The notes beneath the pieces are model-generated. The model searched no databases, was not told the DNA's origin, and saw nothing but the letters and a program-made list of their open reading frames with translations. From Pelagicoccus enzymogenes (GTDB taxonomy: Bacteria > Verrucomicrobiota > Verrucomicrobiia > Opitutales > Opitutaceae): a stretch of 49,779 nucleotides of DNA. How positions within the stretch are numbered: the first letter of the stretch is position 1; every line of letters begins with the position of its first letter. The position numbers and the translations under genes were made by a program. Positions 15,861-23,142 of the stretch are shown one piece after another. The stretch spans positions 1 through 49,779 of the forward strand of contig NZ_JACYFG010000057.1 in NCBI RefSeq assembly GCF_014803405.1, written 5' to 3'.

Positions 15861-16559
15861 ATGAGCGCATCCTACCGTTTCATCGTCACTGCGGAACACG
15901 CTTCCCCAGAAATTCCCGCTAAGCACCAAAGCGTTCTCCAAGAATACGCGTCCGCATGCGAGCTGCACCAGGTCTACGATCCCGGTACTAAAGCGATCGC
16001 CGAAGAACTTGCTCGCAGACTCGACTGCCCGCTCCAGCTCGGAAACTACACGCGACTCCTCATCGACCTCAACCGATCCATCGGAAACTCCAGCCAGTTC
16101 TCACCACCCGTTTTCGGGCTTTGCGAAACAGAAAAAGCGAAACTCATTGCCGAGATCTTTGAGCCCTTCCGAGCCGCTGCGCTTCAGAGCATCGAATCAG
16201 CTCACCACGATGGCTACACAGTGGTTCACCTCTCCATTCACTCCTTTACCAAGACCTTTAAAGGCCAGAGACGTGAGGTCGACCTGGGAATCCTCTACGA
16301 TGACGATCGCCCCGCTGAGAAGGCCTTCGGCAAGAAACTGGCGACCTTCCTCAGAATGGTCCTGCCAGAACTGAACATTCGATCCAACGAACCTTATTTG
16401 GGCAAGGACGACGGACATACAACCGCTCTCCGCAGGCGTTATCCAAATAATAACTACATCGGAATCGAATTCGAATTTAGCCAAGACTTGGACCTCGACC
16501 TCGACGCCGAGTCCTACGCAACCATCCTCGCCAAAGCGCTTAAAGCCGCAATTCGTTAA
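15861..16559 (+). CDS. N-formylglutamate amidohydrolase family protein
   Basis: A 232-residue zinc-dependent hydrolase of the FGase family. Conserved pieces are VTAEHASPEIP (metal His), YTRLLIDLNRS (family DLNRS), VHLSIHSFTK (second His) and VDLGILYDDDR. Classical HutG-type enzymes cleave N-formyl-glutamate in histidine degradation, but no hut gene is present here. The setting beside GCS2 and RLAN-RimK points to hydrolysis of an N-acyl-glutamate-like or peptide-like compound made by the cluster (inference). It is the last gene of the run. Its 3' end overlaps the convergent rhamnosidase gene by 20 bp, which leaves no room for a terminator. Confidence 0.83.
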   Translation: MSASYRFIVTAEHASPEIPAKHQSVLQEYASACELHQVYDPGTKAIAEELARRLDCPLQLGNYTRLLIDLNRSIGNSSQFSPPVFGLCETEKAKLIAEIFEPFRAAALQSIESAHHDGYTVVHLSIHSFTKTFKGQRREVDLGILYDDDRPAEKAFGKKLATFLRMVLPELNIRSNEPYLGKDDGHTTALRRRYPNNNYIGIEFEFSQDLDLDLDAESYATILAKALKAAIR

Positions 16560-18939
16560 CGCCAGCTGCCAAGGGATAGGCCGCTCCCTCCCAGACGAAT
16601 TCTCCTGTCACGCCCGAAGGCAAATCGATCTCCACATCCAAAGCGCCTTCCTCGAGCCGGTAGCTCACCGAGAGCGTTCCCGCCGGATGAGGAATCGATC
16701 CGCTCGCCTCTTGAAGCTCGCCAAGGTGTGGCTCGATGCGCACGCGCTGCCAGCCAGGAGCGGCACTGTCAATTCCTAGAACAATGCGAAAAAACTCGAT
16801 ATTCGGACTGGATCCCCATGCGTGACAGTCCGAGCGACTGCTCTCTACCTCCGATTTCTCCGCCCAAGTCGTGAGCCCAAGTTCCATATTTTCCCGCCAC
16901 TTGTCCAACCAAGTGAGGTAATCGTTTCCGAAACCTGCCTTCGCCAAAGCCAAGTGAAGGTAGTATTTAAAGTAGATAGTCGCATGAGCCATCCCCTCGC
17001 CTTTCTGCAAGACCGGAGCCAGAGCCCGTGACTCTTGGCCGTCAAGCACCTCCGTGAGAATCGCAAGGGCATTGGCATGCTGAGAAAGCTGCGAATGATC
17101 AGCTGTATCGAAAACGATGTTACGCTCGGGGTCGTAGTAGTGACGGCGTATCGAATCCTGCAGTAGCTTCGCAGCGTCATCGTAGCGCTGAGCGAAGACC
17201 GGCAATCCCAAGGTTTCCTCCAATTCAGTAGCTAGTTGCAAGGCCCATAAGAGCGTCAGGTCCAAAATAGCTGACTCTCCATCGCCGCCCAAAGGCGGCT
17301 CCCCGGAATCCCAACCGTTGCCGTCATTCACCCAATCCGTAAATTTCCAATACGGAACCTTCGCCAAGCGACCATCCTCGCCTTGAAAGTTCTCGAAGAA
17401 AGCCAGAACTGAGCGAACGCCATCAAGTTTTTCGCGCACGAACGGCTCGTCGGCTCCATACATCCAGTAGTCGTGCAACATACCGATATACCACAGCGAA
17501 AACGTCGAGATGATTTGCGGAGTGTGACTGGGGTGGCGACTCATGGTTACGCCTTCCGCAATACGCGACTGGTCCATCAAATCGAGGGCGTTCTTCAACA
17601 ACCGATCGTCGCCGGAATTATAGAGCGACACCAAAGCCTGGATACGCGTATCCCCAATATACTGTAGCTGCTCATAGTAGGGACAATCCATATACGTCTC
17701 CACCGCACACAAGCGGGCCGTCCGCCAGCCAATTTCCAGCATCTCGGCGAGCGAAGCATCTTCTGTCACGAAGCTGGACTTTAACTCGAAGGGATAGCCC
17801 ACAAAAACGCTATGGAAATCATCTATCACCAATGCTTCGGCTCCTGTTTCAACCTCAATGCTGACATAGCGAAACGTGCGCCAGCTCAGGGGCTCGAAGC
17901 GTTGCCCCACCTCGCCGCTAGAAAGCAAGCGATCCCTCCGCCCCGCGATCACCTTGTCCTCTACCTCGTTCCGATTCCCTTTCAGCGGTGAATCCCATTG
18001 CGGAATCTCCTCAAAAAGCGATTCCGCGTAAACGAGCTCTATCTTGGCATGGGATCCTTTGCTGAATTCAAGAACTGGATACGCATTGGTAAGCGTCGCG
18101 TTGTCTACCAGGATAGTGGCTCTGCTATGCGGAGCCACGCTTACGCTTCCTGCTCCCTGGATCCATTCACCCTCTACCGTAGCTCCCTCGGATTTTCGTA
18201 CCGAATGAAAGCGTTGCGGTCGCAGCTCCAGCTGGGGAATCTGCCTCGGGACCAAATTCCACTCAGAACCGAGACGCACCCCCTTGGGCTTTCCGCCCGT
18301 TGGCCAGCCGACTTTCAACTCGACGGCCGAACCCCACTGCGAGTCGTCGAAACTCGGGCTTTTCCAACCGCTAGGGTATAGCCTGAAGTCCAACTCCTCG
18401 CCCGGTCCTGCCACATAATACCCGCTGTGCCCAATGCCCCAAACCGGGCGATGCGCCTGCGAGCGTATCGCTTTCCAGCTGCTATTGGTGTTGATGACAC
18501 TTTCCGCTTCGCCATCCCCTTGCAGGATGAATCCCGTGCGAAACGAAATTTGAAATTCGGGGCGCCTTTCACCCTCGTTCCAAACAAGGGATGCTATCTG
18601 GTTCGCGCCCTTTTTCAAATGAGGAGCCAAGTCCACGGTTTCAAAGTTCCAATGAAAAAAGTCTCCTGCAGCCGGCCCTTCAGAAACCAGAGATCCATTC
18701 ACATACAACTTATAGCGGCAATCCCCTGAGACATGAACGATAAAGCTTTCCGGAACGCTCGAAAGTTCGAACCCTTTCCTGTAGTGATAGACTCCATACT
18801 CGTGATTCGAACGATCCTCCGCGCCAATCCATTTCGCATTCCACAAGCCATCGAGAATGCCAGCGCTCAACGACCTCGTTTCACCGCCGCAAATTAGAAC
18901 GGTTGCTGCCAATAGGACGATAGCTAGCCTATTCCTCAT
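16540..18939 (-). CDS. Secreted GH78 alpha-L-rhamnosidase-like protein
   Basis: 799 residues with a Sec signal peptide (about 1-26). N-terminal beta domains (about 30-370) include the jelly-roll binding segments usual in the family (YKLYVNGSLVSEGP). An (alpha/alpha)6 catalytic domain covers about 380-720. The GH78 catalytic pattern is intact: MDCPYYEQLQYIGD gives Asp418, Glu423 and Asp430, spaced exactly as D567, E572 and D579 in the characterised Bacillus enzyme. Glu694 in TTWAEK is a good candidate for the fourth acidic residue, followed by SRSDCHAWGSSP. A C-terminal beta-sandwich closes the protein. It should release rhamnose from polysaccharides outside the cytoplasm. Its start overlaps the upstream TMEM175-like gene by 11 bp. 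Unsaturated-sugar or related hydrolases of the same fold are less likely. Confidence 0.87.
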   Translation of the reverse strand: MRNRLAIVLLAATVLICGGETRSLSAGILDGLWNAKWIGAEDRSNHEYGVYHYRKGFELSSVPESFIVHVSGDCRYKLYVNGSLVSEGPAAGDFFHWNFETVDLAPHLKKGANQIASLVWNEGERRPEFQISFRTGFILQGDGEAESVINTNSSWKAIRSQAHRPVWGIGHSGYYVAGPGEELDFRLYPSGWKSPSFDDSQWGSAVELKVGWPTGGKPKGVRLGSEWNLVPRQIPQLELRPQRFHSVRKSEGATVEGEWIQGAGSVSVAPHSRATILVDNATLTNAYPVLEFSKGSHAKIELVYAESLFEEIPQWDSPLKGNRNEVEDKVIAGRRDRLLSSGEVGQRFEPLSWRTFRYVSIEVETGAEALVIDDFHSVFVGYPFELKSSFVTEDASLAEMLEIGWRTARLCAVETYMDCPYYEQLQYIGDTRIQALVSLYNSGDDRLLKNALDLMDQSRIAEGVTMSRHPSHTPQIISTFSLWYIGMLHDYWMYGADEPFVREKLDGVRSVLAFFENFQGEDGRLAKVPYWKFTDWVNDGNGWDSGEPPLGGDGESAILDLTLLWALQLATELEETLGLPVFAQRYDDAAKLLQDSIRRHYYDPERNIVFDTADHSQLSQHANALAILTEVLDGQESRALAPVLQKGEGMAHATIYFKYYLHLALAKAGFGNDYLTWLDKWRENMELGLTTWAEKSEVESSRSDCHAWGSSPNIEFFRIVLGIDSAAPGWQRVRIEPHLGELQEASGSIPHPAGTLSVSYRLEEGALDVEIDLPSGVTGEFVWEGAAYPLAAGVNELRL

Positions 18940-19678
18940 GCGCCTTTTCCAGTTCGTTTTTCAAGTTCCTTAGCCTGCGGCTGAAATACTTGCCGTTCAG
19001 GATCATAGCAAAAGGAATTAGAAAGTAGATGAACCCTGCCATTACCCCAAGCTTCGCAGGAAGCAGCAGTGCCCACAGAGCGGATACCAATCCGATCACG
19101 CTTTGCGAAAGCCAGGCGCCAATGCCGCTCTTTGTAATGAGCACCTCTTCTTCATCGAGCAACAACTGTTCTGAACACCTCAACGCCCGGTAAAACAGGG
19201 ACGCCAACACACCCGCCAAAACGAAAAAGCCAATTCCATAGATTCCCAACAGGGCCTGCACCTCCCAGGCGCTTTCGGCTATAAAATCGGTTGGCAGCCA
19301 ACCTCCGCTCGCCCAGGAGAGAAAGGTAGAGAACATCAGACGAAGCGGAAAAACGTAAACCAGTATGGTAAAAATCATGCCCAAAGTGAGTCCCGTCGTC
19401 CACCCATCTTCTAAGCCATAACGTCGACTCCAGCCGCGGTGGGCCAACCAAAACAGGCCTATCTGAGCGAAACTCAAGGCAAAGGCCGGCACTCGCTTCA
19501 AGGCTTCTATCAGCTCGGGCAAGTCCCCCGGAATGCTGCCCACCGACACCACAAGTGTCGTCAAGGCGAAAGCGAAAGCGGCGTCGGAAAACACCTCGAG
19601 TCGTGTCATCGCTTCGCCACGCATCCGAAATCCGTTTCGACGGGGCAAAGGGGAGAGGGTTTCTGGGGTCCAAGGCAT
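18929..19678 (-). CDS. TMEM175-type potassium channel protein (DUF1211)
   Basis: Up to 249 residues; the start is uncertain. ATGs at 19678, 19624 and 19609 are all possible, and the first transmembrane helix begins right after the last one. The helix opens with RLEVFSDAAFAFALTTLVVS, the RxxxFSD signature of bacterial TMEM175 channels, which conduct K+ as tetramers of six-helix subunits. Six hydrophobic segments follow in a typical layout (about 28-46, 61-80, 92-115, 137-165, 185-205, 208-228). The C-terminus is charged. The gene end overlaps the start of the GH78 gene by 11 bp, so they are probably co-transcribed despite unrelated functions. Confidence 0.8.
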   Translation of the reverse strand: MPWTPETLSPLPRRNGFRMRGEAMTRLEVFSDAAFAFALTTLVVSVGSIPGDLPELIEALKRVPAFALSFAQIGLFWLAHRGWSRRYGLEDGWTTGLTLGMIFTILVYVFPLRLMFSTFLSWASGGWLPTDFIAESAWEVQALLGIYGIGFFVLAGVLASLFYRALRCSEQLLLDEEEVLITKSGIGAWLSQSVIGLVSALWALLLPAKLGVMAGFIYFLIPFAMILNGKYFSRRLRNLKNELEKAHEE

Positions 19679-19780
19679 AAGTCAGGAGGAACGCCTTAAG
19701 AAGCAAACCATCAAAACAAAAAGGGGCAACGGTTTATTCCTCTCCGAACCAAAGACTCAGCCACCTGCAAACATCAGGGG

Positions 19781-19805
19781 GGCTCGCGAGCTTCCCTCGC
19801 GGGCC
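19781..19805. terminator. Hairpin after the molybdopterin oxidoreductase gene
   Basis: GGCTCGCGAG (19781-19790) and CTCGCGGGCC (19796-19805) form a 10-bp stem with one G-T pair and a five-base loop, 47 bp beyond the minus-strand oxidoreductase stop. There is no T-tract, so it may be a factor-dependent terminator or mRNA 3' stabiliser. Confidence 0.35.
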
Positions 19806-19852
19806 GATCTCGGGAAAGAACCTGACGCCTCCTTCCGAAGCCTTACCTCGGC

Positions 19853-22141
19853 TCAACGTTTCCTGATTTCAACCTGTACCGACTTCGAAGCTGGCGTCTC
19901 GCTTCCGGTCGCAATGTGGTCGATCGGCACCAAGGTGTTCGCTTCCGGAAAATACATCGCCACACAGCCTTCAGGTATGTCGTAGGGAACCAATCGATAC
20001 ATGCGAGAGACCCGCTGCTTCCCGTTGAAGAAAGAGACCACATCTACAATATCGTCGCCCGACAATTCTAAGCGCTTCATGTCCTCCGGATTCGCAAACA
20101 CGATGCGGCGCTCCCCTTTTACTCCGCGATAACGATCGTTCAAGCCATAGACCGTAGTGTTGAACTGGTCATGGCTTCGAATCGTCATCAAAAGCAAGCG
20201 GCCTTTCTCAGCTCGCTCGATGTCGAGCGGGGCGACGGAGAAGTTCGCCTTTCCCGTATCCGTCTCGAAACGACGCTCCTTAACCGGATTCGGTAAATAG
20301 TAGCCACCTGGCTGCCTTGCCCGCAGGTTGTAGTTTTCAAAGCCCGGCACCACCCGCTCGATTGCCGAACGAATCGATGCGTAGTCCGACTCGAATTCGC
20401 TCCAGCCTATGGAAATGTTCCGATCAGCCAAAACCTTGCGAGCCAAGCCGCAGACGATCGCCACTTCGCTCTTGAGCTGCGGCGACGCGGGCGGGATTTG
20501 CCCTGAAGAGGAGTGCACGATTCCCATGGAATTTTCAACGCTCACCCACTGGGCCCCGCTTTTTTGCTCGTCCTTTTCGGAACGCCCCAAGCACGGCAAG
20601 ATGAGAGCTTTCTTTCCCGTTATGAGGTGAGAACGATTGAGTTTCGTAGACACGTGAACCGTCAAGCTACAGTTTCGCAAGCTCTGGGCGGTGTATTCAG
20701 TATCTGGAGTCGCAGACAAAAAATTGCCACCTAAAGCGAAAAAGACGCACCCTGACGTCTGCTTCATGTAGCGAATCGCTTGCACAGCGTTTAAGCCAAC
20801 TGCTCTCGGACACTCTATGCCAAACTCCTTATCGAGCGCCTTGTAGAACCACTCCGGCATGTGCTCGTAGATTCCCATGGTACGATCTCCCTGCACGTTG
20901 CTGTGCCCACGTACCGGGCACATACCGGCTCCTTTGATTCCGATCGCTCCTCGCAACAAATGGAGGTTGGTCAGGTCGCGGATGGTGGCGACCGCGTTCC
21001 GATGTTGCGTTAGCCCCATCGCCCAGCAAGAGATGATACGCTTTTTCGAAGCAAACGCTGCAGCGAGCTCGTTGATCACCGACCGCTCCAGCCCACAAGC
21101 GTCCAGCAAGCTTTCCCACGACTTCGCTTTAAGCGAATCGCGATAAGCGCCCAAACCAGCCGTGTATTCATTAACGAAATCGCAATCCAGCACGCTCCGT
21201 CCCGAGGCCTCCATTTCGAACAAACGCTTCCCTATCGCCTGAAACAAAGCCTGGTCTCCATTGGTACGAATCTTCACGAAAGTGTCCGCCAATGGCGTCT
21301 TTCCCCCTAGCACCTGAGTGACGCGCTGCGGATGACTGAAAGCAACGAGACCAGCCTCTCGTAACGGATTAATAGATACAATTCGAGCCCCCTTCTCTTT
21401 GGCCTGCTGCAAGGTCGACAACATGCGCGGATGATTGGTGCCCGGGTTTTGGCCGATGACCAAAATAAGTTCCGCCTCGCGCAAGTCTTCAAGCGTCACC
21501 GTTCCCTTGCCCACGCCAATTGACTGCTTCAAGGCGAGACCGCTGGATTCGTGGCACATATTGGAGCAGTCCGGCAAGTTGTTGGTACCAAAGGCCCGCA
21601 CGAACAGCTGATACAAGAAAGCCGCTTCGTTGCTGGCCCGTCCAGAGGTGTAGAATACGGCGTCATTCGGGCTCGACAGCTTCTTCAGCTCGTCGGCAAC
21701 TAACTCGAATGCCCCCTCCCACGAGATGGGCTCGTAGTGAGAGCGCCCCTCCCGCAAAACCATAGGCTCCGTCAAGCGACCTTGCTGATCGTGCCAATGA
21801 TCACTCCGATCCGCGAGTTCCGATACCGAATGGCGGGCGAAGAACGCCGCGTCGATGCGACTTGCTGTCGTCTCGCTCGCCACCGCCTTTGCTCCGTTCT
21901 CGCAAAACTCGAAAGCGCTGCGATGCCCGTCCGGATCTGGCCAGGCGCAACTGGGACAATCGAATCCGCTTTTCTGGTTCAGCTTGGTCAAGGCAGCCTT
22001 GGCCCGAGCCACCCCAGCCTTTCCCACTGCGTGGCGCATGGCATGGTAAACGGCTCCCGCGCCTCCCGCTTTGTCAGCCGGCGCGGATACGTTCAATTTC
22101 TCGAATTGTTCAGGGGTATTTTCGTTCGGGGTCGCGGACAT
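19853..22141 (-). CDS. YdeP/FdhF-like molybdopterin oxidoreductase
   Basis: A 762-residue catalytic subunit of the molybdopterin oxidoreductase superfamily, YdeP branch. It has the N-terminal FDCPSCAWPDPDG motif of this branch, the Mo-region NMCHESSGLALKQSIGVGKG, the cofactor-binding stretch LILVIGQNPGTNHPRML, and a C-terminal molydopterin-dinucleotide-binding domain (from about residue 640; MTIRSHDQFNTTVYGLNDRY). There is no selenocysteine, no N-terminal CxxC cluster-binding set for an Fe-S centre of the formate-dehydrogenase type, and no twin-Arg signal, so it should be cytoplasmic. E. coli YdeP is linked to acid resistance but its substrate is unknown. The fdhD gene sits ten bases upstream on the same strand and supplies the matching maturation factor. 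Confidence 0.87.
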   Translation of the reverse strand: MSATPNENTPEQFEKLNVSAPADKAGGAGAVYHAMRHAVGKAGVARAKAALTKLNQKSGFDCPSCAWPDPDGHRSAFEFCENGAKAVASETTASRIDAAFFARHSVSELADRSDHWHDQQGRLTEPMVLREGRSHYEPISWEGAFELVADELKKLSSPNDAVFYTSGRASNEAAFLYQLFVRAFGTNNLPDCSNMCHESSGLALKQSIGVGKGTVTLEDLREAELILVIGQNPGTNHPRMLSTLQQAKEKGARIVSINPLREAGLVAFSHPQRVTQVLGGKTPLADTFVKIRTNGDQALFQAIGKRLFEMEASGRSVLDCDFVNEYTAGLGAYRDSLKAKSWESLLDACGLERSVINELAAAFASKKRIISCWAMGLTQHRNAVATIRDLTNLHLLRGAIGIKGAGMCPVRGHSNVQGDRTMGIYEHMPEWFYKALDKEFGIECPRAVGLNAVQAIRYMKQTSGCVFFALGGNFLSATPDTEYTAQSLRNCSLTVHVSTKLNRSHLITGKKALILPCLGRSEKDEQKSGAQWVSVENSMGIVHSSSGQIPPASPQLKSEVAIVCGLARKVLADRNISIGWSEFESDYASIRSAIERVVPGFENYNLRARQPGGYYLPNPVKERRFETDTGKANFSVAPLDIERAEKGRLLLMTIRSHDQFNTTVYGLNDRYRGVKGERRIVFANPEDMKRLELSGDDIVDVVSFFNGKQRVSRMYRLVPYDIPEGCVAMYFPEANTLVPIDHIATGSETPASKSVQVEIRKR

Positions 22142-22150
22142 AGCTTGCGA

Positions 22151-23020
22151 TTAAGATTGTTCCGTAAATTGGATACGCTGCGGACAGCTGTACACGTTGA
22201 AGCGTTCGCCACGTAAAAAGCCCACCAAAGTCACCTTGAACAAGTTAGCCAACTCCACCGCAAAGCTGGAAGGGGCTCCAATGCTGACCAGAAACGGGCA
22301 GCCCACAGCGAGCGCCTTTTGCATCAGGTCGTAGCCCAAGCGTCCACTGAAGAGGATTGCCTGCTCGCTCCAGGGAACGTCCGCCTCCTTGAGCCATTCG
22401 CCGACCAGTTTGTCCATGGCATTATGGCGACCGATATCCTCCGCTGATGCGATGATTTCGCCGTTCGCGCCAAAGCGCGCCGCCGCGTGCAAGCCGCCAG
22501 TCCGCAAAAAGTCCGACTGCCGCTGCAACAGCTTTCGGGGAAATCCCATCACTTCCGCTTCGGAAAAGCTCAGCCCCTCGCTTTCGCGAAATCGTTCTTC
22601 GCGAGGGATCCGCAACGACTCCAACGCGCTTTTTCCGCATGCGCCACAGGCGGAACTGATCGGAAAGGCTCGCCCATGGCGTTCCTGCTCAAGCGTCACA
22701 TTTTCCGCAACCCTCACCATCACCCTCCAAGCCGGCATGGTCGCCCCCTTCTCTTGCGTGAAACGCATCGACAGGACGTCCTTTGGGGAGCTGATGATTC
22801 CTTCGTTGAAGAGCATGCCCAAGACAAGAGCCTCGTCTTCGCCCGGAGTACGGAACGCTACGCCTAAAGGCAGTGTCGTCTTGCTGTTACGAACCGCTAT
22901 CTCTAACGGTTCCTCGACCGTAAGCCGATCTTCGTCGGGAAAAGCTCTGCCTTCCTCGAATCGCACTATTCGCGAACGTACCGTAGTCGTTCCCTTGTCT
23001 GAAATGTCGTTGATAGGCAC
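22151..23020 (-). CDS. fdhD: FdhD sulfurtransferase for molybdenum cofactor
   Basis: I place the start at the GTG at 23020, giving 289 residues (V/MPINDISDKG). An ATG at 23092 would add 24 residues unlike the family. FdhD carries sulfur from IscS-type desulfurases to the bis-MGD cofactor of formate-dehydrogenase-like enzymes. The essential CxxC is present as Cys125 and Cys128 (SACGACGK). Other signatures are FRTGGLHAAARF, EDIGRHNAMDKLVGEW and FSGRLGYDLMQKA. The gene is followed after nine bases by its probable client, the YdeP-like oxidoreductase, in a two-gene operon. Confidence 0.92.
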   Translation of the reverse strand: MPINDISDKGTTTVRSRIVRFEEGRAFPDEDRLTVEEPLEIAVRNSKTTLPLGVAFRTPGEDEALVLGMLFNEGIISSPKDVLSMRFTQEKGATMPAWRVMVRVAENVTLEQERHGRAFPISSACGACGKSALESLRIPREERFRESEGLSFSEAEVMGFPRKLLQRQSDFLRTGGLHAAARFGANGEIIASAEDIGRHNAMDKLVGEWLKEADVPWSEQAILFSGRLGYDLMQKALAVGCPFLVSIGAPSSFAVELANLFKVTLVGFLRGERFNVYSCPQRIQFTEQS

Positions 23021-23142
23021 AATGATTCGCGTTTCCCAGCTGCAGGGGGCAAATTGACTTATCCAGATTAAGCCACCGCATCTCGCAAACAAATTCCCCT
23101 TCTACCGTAAAAGCTGCCACCTAAACCGCCCAACTCCGCGCC

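Noticed and set aside
15861-16559. Assigning the FGase to histidine degradation (hutG)
   Set aside because: No hutH, hutU or hutI is present, and it belongs by spacing to the amidoligase cluster.
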